DNA from: DASZHJ01 sp035581425
GTDB lineage: Bacteria > Pseudomonadota > Alphaproteobacteria > ATCC43930 > CGMCC-115725
Length of the DNA: 45,564 nucleotides
Direction: 5' to 3'
Assembly (NCBI GenBank): GCA_035581425.1
Contig: DATJVP010000041.1
Location: 1 to 45,564 of the forward strand
Shown here piece after piece: positions 6,797 to 14,343 of this stretch. A program made the position numbers and the translations under genes. A model generated the notes under the pieces. The model was not told where the DNA came from. It ran no database searches and saw nothing but the letters and a program-made list of their open reading frames with translations. Within the stretch, counting starts at the first letter, position 1. Each line of letters opens with the position of its first letter.

Positions 6797-9595
6797 GTGT
6801 CCCAATCTGACTCATCGGAGCGTCTGGCGGGGATTGCGCTCGCTCCGCCGGTGCTGCGCGGGCCGCTTGCTTTGGCTCGAACCATCTTTGCTGCGGCGCG
6901 GCGCGGCGTGCTGCTCCTTCCACTGCTCATGGCGGCCGCTTCCCTGGCGGTGGTCATGGCCTACGCGGTTGCCTCCTTCGAGAGCGGCAAGAGCCGACTA
7001 CGCGCGCATGCCGAGGCGGAGCTGCGGCACGGCGCGGCCCCCCTGCACAATCTTCTGGTCGAGCTCCAGGCACTGACCTCGCGGGCTGCTGAGGCGGCGC
7101 AGGGGCCCACAGGCGGGCAGAGCGACCGGCTCGTCGCGCTCGGCGACAATCCGCTGGTCGCGAGCATCGCCGTCTTCGATGCGCAAGGCCGGCTCGGCAC
7201 GCAGACCGCGCAACTGTCCTGGCCCGACGGTGCACGGCAGGCGCTCCTGGCATCGGCTACGGCTGCCGCCCCGGTCGTGCTCGGCGCTCCTTTTCAGTCC
7301 GAGGGCGGATCCTTTGCTGCGATGGCGATGCCGCTCCGCAATTCAGTGGGCGCCCTTGAGGGCTTCGTCGCAATCGCTTTCCCGCTGCGGGTGTTCCGTG
7401 AGTGGCTCGCGAGCGCGGGCCTTCCCGACGGCGCCGAGTTCCTGCTCCTCGACGGCACGGGGAGGGTTTGGCTCGGCGATGCCGGCACGGCTGCGCTTGT
7501 GCCGGGAGCGCGCGTGGCGCTGGGCTCGCAGGGGCTGGAGCTAGCCGTGGGCCTGCGGCCCGGCGCCCAGTGGCAAGCTTGGTGGAGGGAGAGCGGGGGA
7601 TCGCTCGGTATTCTCGCCTTGCTCGCTTTCCTCGCGGTCGCCGCGGTTGGATACCTCGCGCGTGCCCAGCGCCGCGACAGCCTCGAGCGCGAGGCTGCGC
7701 TGGCCGCGCTTGCGGCGAGCGAGCGGCGCGTCCGCGAGCTCACGGAAGTGAGCCAGAACTGGCAATGGGAGACCGACACCGAGCACCGCTACACGCATTT
7801 CTCCGGGCGGCTCGCGAAGGTGGTAGAGCTCCCGGGTGGCATCCCCCTCGGGCGCACGCGGCTCGACCTGATCTGCGGAACCTACGAGCCGAGCGCGCTC
7901 GAGGAGCATATGCGCATCCTTGAGCGACGCGAGCCGTTTCACGATTTCATCTTCGCGCTCCGCGACCGCTACGGGCGGTCCTGGTGGACCAAGACGACGG
8001 GCCGTCCAATCCTCGCTCCCGACGGCACCTTCGCGGGCTATCGCGGCACCGCGAGCGACGTCACCGCCGAGGTCGAGAGCGCGCTCCGCGCCCATGCGGC
8101 CGAGCGCCAGCTCGTCGAGGCGGTCGAGAGCAGCCCCTGGGCCTTCGCGCTCTTCGACCAGGAGGATCGGCTCGTCCTCTGCAACTCGCGCTTCCGCGAC
8201 ATCTTCGGTGGCGTCAGGGCGGGTGTGGCCGTCCGCGGTCGCACCTTCGAGGAGATCGCGCGCAGCCAGATGCAGGGCGTCTCGATCGTCGACAAGGATT
8301 GCGACGACGAGACCTGGATGGCGCGGCGCATCGCCTATCACCGCAATCCCTCCGGCAGCTTCGAGGTGAGGCAGCGCGACGGCCGCTGGTTCCAGATCAT
8401 CGAGCAGAAGACCGGAGACGGAAGGACGGTCTCGATCTTCAGCGACATTACCGCGCTCAAGGAGCGCGAGGACGCCTTGCGCAAAAGCGAGGAGCAATTC
8501 CGCGTCGCCTTCGACGCCGCTCCCATCGGCATGGCGATCATCAGTCCCGATCTCCGCTATCTCCGCGCTAACGCCGCGCTCTGCCAGATGCTCGGCTATT
8601 CTGAGTCTGAGCTGCGCGGCATGACGGTGGTCGACGTGACCCATCCCGGCGACAAGCTGGAGAGCAGCACGCCGAACGCGGACCTGCGTGGCGGCCGCAT
8701 CGCGCACATCGAGCTCGATAAGCGCTACCTCTCCAAGAGCGGCAAGATCGTCTCCGTGCTCGTCCGCGTCGGCACCGTGCGCGACGACGCCGGGCGCCTC
8801 GTGCATTTCCTGACGCAGGTCGTCGACATCAGCGCGCGCAAGGAAGCGGAGCGCGAGCTCATCGCGGCGAAGGAGCAGGCCGAGCTCGCCAACCGCACCA
8901 AGAGCGAGTTCCTCGCCAATATGAGCCACGAGCTGCGCACGCCCTTGAACGCCATCATTGGCTTCTCCGAGATCGTCGCGGGTGAGCTCTTCGGCCCCAT
9001 CGGCGGCCGGCGCTACGCCGAATACGCTCGCGACATCCACGTGAGCGGCATTCATCTGCTCTCGATCATCAGCGACATCCTCGACCTCTCGAAGATCGAG
9101 GCAGGCAGGCGCGAGCTCGTGGAGGGCATTGTCGATCTCCACGACGCCGCGGAATCCTCCCTGCGCCTCGTTCGCGGGCGCGCCGACAATGGCGGCGTCG
9201 CCCTCGTCAACGAGGTCGTCTCCGATTTGCCGCACATCGTCGCCGACGAGCGCGGCGTCAAGCAGGTGCTGCTGAACCTGCTCTCGAATGCCGTGAAGTT
9301 CACGCCCGAGGGCGGGAAGGTCGTAGTCGCGGCCGAGCTCAGGGACGACGGATCCCTCGCGGTCGCCGTGCGCGACAGTGGAATCGGGATCGCACCCGAG
9401 AATATCCCGCGAGCACTCGCGCCTTTCAGCCAGGTCGATAGCTCGCTCTCCCGCCGCTTCGAGGGCACAGGGCTCGGTTTGCCATTGGTGAAATCGCTGA
9501 TCGAGCTGCATGGCGGACGGCTCGAGCTCGAGAGCACGGTCGGCAAGGGTACCGTCGCGACTGTCGTCTTCCCCGCAAGCCGCGTCTGCGGCTGA
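6797..9595 (+). CDS. Membrane-bound multi-PAS sensor histidine kinase
   Basis: Sensor kinase of 932 residues. An N-terminal transmembrane helix (about 37-58) and a second one (about 269-289) enclose an extracytoplasmic domain of about 210 residues. Three PAS-like domains follow (about 308-424, 436-555, 561-682), then HisKA with His711 in NMSHELRTP and an HATPase_c domain with N box LLNLLSNAVKF, G1 DSGIGIA and G2 GTGLGLP. The HisKA segment GPIGGRRYAEYARDIH resembles PleC/DivJ-type kinases. It lacks a receiver domain, and no response regulator lies nearby, so it is an orphan whose partner is elsewhere. The start is GTG behind a purine-rich AGGGGGAGCGGG tract. It is followed by nnr after 47 bases. 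The signal it senses is unknown. Confidence 0.92.
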   Translation: MSQSDSSERLAGIALAPPVLRGPLALARTIFAAARRGVLLLPLLMAAASLAVVMAYAVASFESGKSRLRAHAEAELRHGAAPLHNLLVELQALTSRAAEAAQGPTGGQSDRLVALGDNPLVASIAVFDAQGRLGTQTAQLSWPDGARQALLASATAAAPVVLGAPFQSEGGSFAAMAMPLRNSVGALEGFVAIAFPLRVFREWLASAGLPDGAEFLLLDGTGRVWLGDAGTAALVPGARVALGSQGLELAVGLRPGAQWQAWWRESGGSLGILALLAFLAVAAVGYLARAQRRDSLEREAALAALAASERRVRELTEVSQNWQWETDTEHRYTHFSGRLAKVVELPGGIPLGRTRLDLICGTYEPSALEEHMRILERREPFHDFIFALRDRYGRSWWTKTTGRPILAPDGTFAGYRGTASDVTAEVESALRAHAAERQLVEAVESSPWAFALFDQEDRLVLCNSRFRDIFGGVRAGVAVRGRTFEEIARSQMQGVSIVDKDCDDETWMARRIAYHRNPSGSFEVRQRDGRWFQIIEQKTGDGRTVSIFSDITALKEREDALRKSEEQFRVAFDAAPIGMAIISPDLRYLRANAALCQMLGYSESELRGMTVVDVTHPGDKLESSTPNADLRGGRIAHIELDKRYLSKSGKIVSVLVRVGTVRDDAGRLVHFLTQVVDISARKEAERELIAAKEQAELANRTKSEFLANMSHELRTPLNAIIGFSEIVAGELFGPIGGRRYAEYARDIHVSGIHLLSIISDILDLSKIEAGRRELVEGIVDLHDAAESSLRLVRGRADNGGVALVNEVVSDLPHIVADERGVKQVLLNLLSNAVKFTPEGGKVVVAAELRDDGSLAVAVRDSGIGIAPENIPRALAPFSQVDSSLSRRFEGTGLGLPLVKSLIELHGGRLELESTVGKGTVATVVFPASRVCG

Positions 9596-9642
9596 GGCAG
9601 CCGGCTCTCGCGGCTCCCGGGCCCAGGCGCTAGACTGCAAAG

Positions 9643-11187
9643 ATGAGCCCCAGCCAGGACCCGCGAGGGCCCGACGCGCTCGCGCTGCTGACGCCGGCGG
9701 AAATGGCCCGCGCGGATCGCGCGGCGGTTGCTGCGGGGCGCAGCGTCGTGGAGCTGATGCTCACAGCGGGTGAGGCCGTCGCAGCGGCCATCCGTGCGCG
9801 CTGGTCGCCCAGGCCGACGATCGTCCTCTGCGGCCCCGGCAACAACGGTGGCGACGGCTTCGTCGCCGCGCGCTCGCTCGCTTCCTCGGGTTGGCCCGTG
9901 CGCGTGGCGCTTCTCGGCCAGCGCGAGGCATTGCGGGGTGCGGCGCGCCACTACGCCGAAGCCTGGTCGGGCCCGGTCGAGGCTCTGCGGCCGGGTGCCA
10001 TCGAGGGAGCGGCACTCGCGGTCATCGCGATTTTCGGCGCGGGCCTTGCGCGGCCGATCGAGGGTGTGGTCGCGGAGACTCTAGCCGCCCTCGCGGCGTC
10101 GAGCATTCCAACCGTTGCCGTTGATCTGCCGACGGGCCTCGATGGCGCGACCGGCACCGTGCGCGGCATTGCCGCCGTCGCCGATCTCACGGTGACTTTC
10201 TTTCGCAAGAAGCCGGGCCATCTCCTGCTGCCGGGGAGGCGCCTTTGCGGTGAGATCGTGCTCGCGGAGATCGGCATTCCCGCTTCCGTGCTCACGGAGA
10301 TCGCGCCCAAAGCGCATGAGAATGGTCCGCCGCTATGGCTTCGAGACTACCCCTGGCCGCGGATCGACGACCACAAATATCGGCGCGGCCATCTGCTGTT
10401 GGCGGGCGGCGACACCATGACGGGGGCCGCTCGGCTCGCCGCGCGCGCGGCCGCACGGGTCGGCGCGGGGCTCGTGACCTTGGCGGCGCCGCGGAGCGCC
10501 TGGAGCGTCTACGCTGCGGCACTCACTGGCACCATCGTGCGTCCCTGCGGCGGCATAGAGGAATGGCAGGACTTGCTCGCGGACCCGCGGCGGAATGCGA
10601 TCCTGCTTGGGCCCGGCGCGGGCACCGGCACGATGCTCCGCGAAATGGTCGAGGCGGCGCTCGCGACGCGGCGCCCTACCGTGCTCGATGCCGAAGCGCT
10701 CACGGTCTTCGCGGATGAGCCGCGGCGCCTCCTCGATGCGATTGTCGGCCCCGTGGTACTGACGCCGCACGAGGGCGAGTTCGCGAGGCTATTCGCCGAG
10801 CGCGGCGACAAGCTCAGCCGCGCCCGTGCCGCCGCCGCGGAGAGCGGCGCGATCGTGCTCCTCAAGGGGCCCGATACCGTGATCGCGTCGCCCGATGGCC
10901 GCGCCATCATAAATGCGAACGCGCCGCCGGACCTCGCAACCGGCGGGACCGGGGACGTGCTCGCAGGCATGATCGCTGGCCTTCTTGCGCAGGGCATGGA
11001 TCCCTTTGCCGCCGCTGCCGCCGCGGTTTGGCTGCACGGCGAGGCCGGGCACGCCGGCGGGGCGGGCCTAGTCGCGGAGGATTTGATCGAGCTTCTACCG
11101 GGAGTACTGCGCGGGCTCCGCGCGCTCGCGCAGGAGAGCGGGTGCCTTGCGGGAGTCACGGAACGGGTCTATCGGGAGCCCGCATGA
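9643..11187 (+). CDS. nnr: Bifunctional NAD(P)H-hydrate epimerase / ADP-dependent dehydratase
   Basis: Cofactor-repair enzyme, 514 residues, which reconverts hydrated NADH/NADPH to the normal form. The N-terminal YjeF_N epimerase domain (about 1-225) has the substrate loop GPGNNGGDG (64-72). The C-terminal ribokinase-like dehydratase domain (about 230-505) has LTPHEGEF and the ATGGTGDVLAG nucleotide loop. In the epimerase half the usual DALFGAGL reads IAIFGAGL, placing Ile128 where Asp normally helps hold potassium, and VDIPSG reads VDLPTG (Thr164 for Ser). These are unusual and may weaken that domain, while the dehydratase half looks intact. The stop overlaps the next ATG by four bases (ATGA), indicating translational coupling with malonyl-CoA decarboxylase. 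Confidence 0.93.
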   Translation: MSPSQDPRGPDALALLTPAEMARADRAAVAAGRSVVELMLTAGEAVAAAIRARWSPRPTIVLCGPGNNGGDGFVAARSLASSGWPVRVALLGQREALRGAARHYAEAWSGPVEALRPGAIEGAALAVIAIFGAGLARPIEGVVAETLAALAASSIPTVAVDLPTGLDGATGTVRGIAAVADLTVTFFRKKPGHLLLPGRRLCGEIVLAEIGIPASVLTEIAPKAHENGPPLWLRDYPWPRIDDHKYRRGHLLLAGGDTMTGAARLAARAAARVGAGLVTLAAPRSAWSVYAAALTGTIVRPCGGIEEWQDLLADPRRNAILLGPGAGTGTMLREMVEAALATRRPTVLDAEALTVFADEPRRLLDAIVGPVVLTPHEGEFARLFAERGDKLSRARAAAAESGAIVLLKGPDTVIASPDGRAIINANAPPDLATGGTGDVLAGMIAGLLAQGMDPFAAAAAAVWLHGEAGHAGGAGLVAEDLIELLPGVLRGLRALAQESGCLAGVTERVYREPA

Positions 11188-12608
11188 GCGAGCGGAACGG
11201 CCTCGGTTTCCTCGACGGGGTGGTCGACCGCACTTTCGGTCGATTGCGTGCGGCATGGCGGGATATCGCGGGTCAGCCGCGCGGGGCGGCGCCCCCGGGA
11301 CCCGAGCTCGTCGACGGCGACATCGCCCGAGCGCGCGAGCAGCTTCGCGCCTGCCTCGACGGGCGCGGGGGCGAAGTTGCGGCGCGGGCGCGCGCGGCGA
11401 CGCTCGGACGGACGTACCTCGCCCTCAACAGTGACGGCCGCGAGCGCTTCCTGCGGCTCCTGGCGGAGGAATTCGATGTGGACCGAGCCGCGCTCACCGC
11501 CGCGGCCGCACGGCTCGTCGGCGCAGAGGGGCCCCGCGACAGGGAGGCGGCGGAGGCGGATTTGCGGGCCGCGCTCGAGGCGCCGCGCGTGCGGCTCCTG
11601 ACGCAGTTCAACGCGCTCCCGGAGGGCGTCAAGTTTCTGGTGGACATGCGCGCGGAGCTCATGGCGCTCGCACGCGGCGACCGCGTCCTCGCGGGGCTCG
11701 AGCGCGATCTCCGCGCGCTGCTGCGGAGCTGGTTCGATATCGGCTTCCTGGAGCTCAAGCGGATCACCTGGAATTCGCCAGCGGCGCTCCTGGAGAGGCT
11801 CACGGTCTATGAGGCCGTCCATGAGATCCGCTCTTGGGCCGACCTCAAGAACCGTCTCGAGGCCGATCGGCGCTGCTTTGCGTTCTTCCATCCGCGCATG
11901 CCGGATGAGCCGCTGATCTTCGTGGAGGTGGCGCTCGTCAAGGGCATGTCCGACAACGTCGACGCGCTCCTCGACGAGAGCGCGCCGCTCGGCGATCCCG
12001 GAAGCGCCGATGCCGCAATCTTCTACTCGATCTCGAACTGCCAGCGCGGGCTCGCGGGGATCAGCTTCGGGAATTTCCTGATCAAGCGCGTGGCGAGCGA
12101 CCTCGCGGCCGAGCAGCCGCATCTCAAGATCTTCGCGACGCTCTCGCCCGTCCCGGGTTTCCGCGCCTGGCTCGACCCGCGGCTTGCCGCCGGCGAGGAG
12201 GCGCTCCTGCTGCCGGCGGAGCGCAAGGTCCTGAGCGAGCTTCCGACGGAGAAGGGCGCGCGCAGCCTCGCAGGGGTCCTTGCACGACCGCACTGGCACG
12301 AGGATGCGGAGCTAGTCCAGGCCGTGCGCGCGCCTCTCCTGCGCCTCAGCGCGCGGTATTTGCTGCTGGAGAAAGCAACGCAAGGAAGGGCGCTCGATCT
12401 CGTCGAGCATTTCCATCTCAGCAACGGCGCGCGCGTCGAGCGCCTGAACTGGCTCGCCGACCGCTCCGAGAAGGGCATGCAGCAATCCGCGGGGATCATG
12501 ATCAATTACCTCTACCCGCTCGACGAGGTCGAGGCGAACCAGATGGCCTATGCCGGCGAGGGCAAGGTCAATGCCTCGAGCGCAATCAGGAGCCTCGCGC
12601 GGACCTGA
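11184..12608 (+). CDS. Malonyl-CoA decarboxylase
   Basis: Converts malonyl-CoA to acetyl-CoA and CO2. The 474 residues match bacterial MLYCD/MatA proteins. The N-terminal half is a helical domain. The C-terminal GNAT-like catalytic domain contains FYSISNCQRGL (Ser282/Ser284, one of which is the catalytic serine) and HFHLSNGA (His411 aligns with the catalytic histidine of the human enzyme). FLIKRV and NYLYPLDEVEANQ are further family hallmarks. The first ATG overlaps the nnr stop (ATGA) and is chosen over longer in-frame extensions inside nnr. No malonyl-CoA synthetase (matB) or malonate transporter is adjacent, so it may control malonyl-CoA levels rather than serve malonate catabolism; that is inference. 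Confidence 0.93.
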   Translation: MSERNGLGFLDGVVDRTFGRLRAAWRDIAGQPRGAAPPGPELVDGDIARAREQLRACLDGRGGEVAARARAATLGRTYLALNSDGRERFLRLLAEEFDVDRAALTAAAARLVGAEGPRDREAAEADLRAALEAPRVRLLTQFNALPEGVKFLVDMRAELMALARGDRVLAGLERDLRALLRSWFDIGFLELKRITWNSPAALLERLTVYEAVHEIRSWADLKNRLEADRRCFAFFHPRMPDEPLIFVEVALVKGMSDNVDALLDESAPLGDPGSADAAIFYSISNCQRGLAGISFGNFLIKRVASDLAAEQPHLKIFATLSPVPGFRAWLDPRLAAGEEALLLPAERKVLSELPTEKGARSLAGVLARPHWHEDAELVQAVRAPLLRLSARYLLLEKATQGRALDLVEHFHLSNGARVERLNWLADRSEKGMQQSAGIMINYLYPLDEVEANQMAYAGEGKVNASSAIRSLART

Positions 12609-12803
12609 TCGAGTTTCAATCCAACTCCGAGAGCCGCCACAAATTCGCACCTTCGCGTTGCCGATATGCTTGACCCCGAAATAATCGGCGGTTATGTGTT
12701 TTGTATAGATTGGGTGAATTACTATTCAAGTACCAATACCGGTCTTTGTCTGCCCGCTCGGGACGGGCAACCGCGCACCGGCTCGGGGGGTAGAGGGGGA
12801 TCG
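12609..12803. other. AT-richer intergenic leader before the small conserved protein
   Basis: Gap of 195 bases with clearly lower GC than its surroundings (about 12665-12745). It contains a TTGACC hexamer (12671-12676) that could be a -35 with an ill-defined -10 (TATGTG), an imperfect palindrome ATAATCGGCGGTTAT, and a 6-bp hairpin TGCCCG/CGGGCA near 12761-12779. It probably holds the promoter of the following gene. I see no coding sequence. Confidence 0.4.
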
Positions 12804-13064
12804 ATGACGCGATTGTTGCTCGCGCGCCTGAGCAACCAAAAGGCGCCAGCCGAAGTGAAGCCCGGCGACAGTTATCGCCGGCAGCACCGGCACAAATTCG
12901 TGGAGACCGCGACCGTCGTCGGATTGCGCTCCGATCCCGTGGGCATTCCCCACGTTCGTTTCGTCGTCGAGTTCGCGCGCGCCGATGCCGGCCGTATCGA
13001 GGGCGGCTCGCGCATCCTCGCGCTGCGGTCCTTCGTGAGCAATTACCGCGAGCGGGTCTCCTAG
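12804..13064 (+). CDS. Small conserved hypothetical protein
   Basis: An 86-residue basic protein with no signal peptide or membrane segment. Visible features are an EVKPGDSYRRQHRHKFVETATV segment (shortened here: PGDSYRRQHR...ETATV), a central GIPHVRFVVEF strand, and a C-terminal LALRSFVSNYRERV. Small proteins of this pattern are common in alphaproteobacteria as far as I recall, but I know of no function. The ATG at 12804 is chosen because GGGGGA precedes it by about four bases. An in-frame ATG at 12666 would add 46 residues of poor coding character from the AT-rich gap. It ends 11 bases before the stop of the convergent methyltransferase. Confidence 0.72.
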   Translation: MTRLLLARLSNQKAPAEVKPGDSYRRQHRHKFVETATVVGLRSDPVGIPHVRFVVEFARADAGRIEGGSRILALRSFVSNYRERVS

Positions 13065-13075
13065 TACGTCAGTCG

Positions 13076-14131
13076 CTAGGCGGGTCGCGCCTCGACGAGA
13101 TAGTGGCCCATCGCCTCCTTGGCTCGCCCCAAGGGGATCGTGCGCGTGAGCCGGAAGCCGGCGCGCTCCAGGAGAGCGGCGTATTCCTCCGTCGTGCGCT
13201 CCTGTCCGCCGACGTTGACGAGCATCTCCAAGTCGGCGTGATGGACGGGCACCGCCTCGCGAGGATCCTCGGGAAGATAGCGCTCCACGAGGACAAGATG
13301 CGCCGCACTCGCCATCGCGCGGCGGCAGCTCTCGAGAATCGCGACGGCCCGATCGTCCTTCCAATCGTGGATGATGTTGCGCAGGAGGTAGGCGTCGCCG
13401 CCGCTCGGCACAGCCTCGAAGAAATTCCCGCCGACAAACTCGCAACGAGCGCCGACGCCGGCATCGTTGACCAGCAGACGAGCCTCCTCGATGACGTGCG
13501 GCAGGTCGAAGAGAACGCCGCGGAGCTGCGGGTTTCGCTCGAGTATTGCGGTGAGCAGCCTGCCGCGTCCGCCCGCCACATCGACGACCAGGCGCATCCC
13601 CGAGAAGTCGTAGCTCGCAGCGACGAGGCGCGCATGAGCGGGCGAGTTGCCGGCCATTCCCGCATTGAACAGCGCTGACACCTCGGGATGCGCAGCGAGA
13701 TAGTCGAAGAGACCGACGCCGTGCACGTCCTCGAACGCGGTCTCGCCGGTTTGCACGGTATGGAGCAAGCGGCTCCAGGGCCGCCAGTGCGTCTCGTTGA
13801 GCGTGAACAGTATGGACGGTCGTAGCGAATCCGGATCGTCCGCGCGCAATATCGCTCCGGCAGGGGTCAGAGCGAAGCGGCTTGGCCCGACCTTTTCAAG
13901 AACACCGACCGCGGCGAGGGCCCGCATGACCCTGCGCAGGCTCGGCGCATGCGATGCCGTCGCTTGTGCGAGATCGTCGACCTCACGGGGCCCATCGGCC
14001 AACAGGTCGGGGATGCCGAGACGGACCGCGACGTAGACCGCCGCTGCGATCCGATAGCCTCGAATGAGGGACTGGATCTGCTCTCTGGCCTCCGCGCTGG
14101 GAAGGGGGTTTCGGTCTTCAGGGCCTGCCAC
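13076..14131 (-). CDS. SAM-dependent O-methyltransferase, plant COMT/acetylserotonin type
   Basis: Cytoplasmic methyltransferase of 351 residues. An N-terminal winged-helix dimerisation domain (about 18-110, with IPDLLADGP and LTPAGAILR) is followed by a Rossmann domain with SAM motif VVDVAGGRGRLL and the catalytic-histidine region LRNIIHDW. This is the architecture of O-methyltransferases acting on small aromatic or polyketide substrates. The substrate cannot be deduced. The start is GTG at 14131 with AGAAGG upstream. No biosynthetic genes are adjacent, so a natural-product cluster is not indicated. It is divergent from the histidine kinase that follows. Confidence 0.9.
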   Translation of the reverse strand: MAGPEDRNPLPSAEAREQIQSLIRGYRIAAAVYVAVRLGIPDLLADGPREVDDLAQATASHAPSLRRVMRALAAVGVLEKVGPSRFALTPAGAILRADDPDSLRPSILFTLNETHWRPWSRLLHTVQTGETAFEDVHGVGLFDYLAAHPEVSALFNAGMAGNSPAHARLVAASYDFSGMRLVVDVAGGRGRLLTAILERNPQLRGVLFDLPHVIEEARLLVNDAGVGARCEFVGGNFFEAVPSGGDAYLLRNIIHDWKDDRAVAILESCRRAMASAAHLVLVERYLPEDPREAVPVHHADLEMLVNVGGQERTTEEYAALLERAGFRLTRTIPLGRAKEAMGHYLVEARPA

Positions 14132-14343
14132 GGTGCCTTCTCCCGCTGATAATGGCCTCCCTCGGGATTTATATCATGGCTGGGCCGCGCGCCGATTCGG
14201 TCAGACCCAAAAGATCAAAGTGGTCGAGTACCGTTGAAATCGCGGTTTCGCCCGCCAAGCTCTCTAGAGAGGGTAGACGACCGGGGCGCCGGCCCCCTCC
14301 GCGATCAGTCCATTGATTTCGATGCAAGTTCGGTCTTTCTGAG
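14132..14343. other. Divergent intergenic region between methyltransferase and histidine kinase
   Basis: Gap of 212 bases that must contain both divergent promoters. I could not identify convincing -35/-10 pairs. It contains a perfect 12-base palindrome, CTCTCTAGAGAG (14260-14271), which could be a regulator-binding site. No open reading frame of note. Confidence 0.35.

Noticed and set aside
7541..9640. Minus-strand open frame of about 700 codons opposite the large histidine kinase
   Set aside because: The plus strand encodes clear PAS, HisKA and HATPase domains; the antisense product has no known motif.
12666..12803. Longer start for the small conserved protein
   Set aside because: The added residues come from the AT-rich leader, and no ribosome site precedes 12666, whereas 12804 has GGGGGA.
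13076..14131. O-methyltransferase as part of a secondary-metabolite cluster
   Set aside because: No synthase, oxidase, transporter or regulator of such a cluster is adjacent; neighbours are unrelated single genes.
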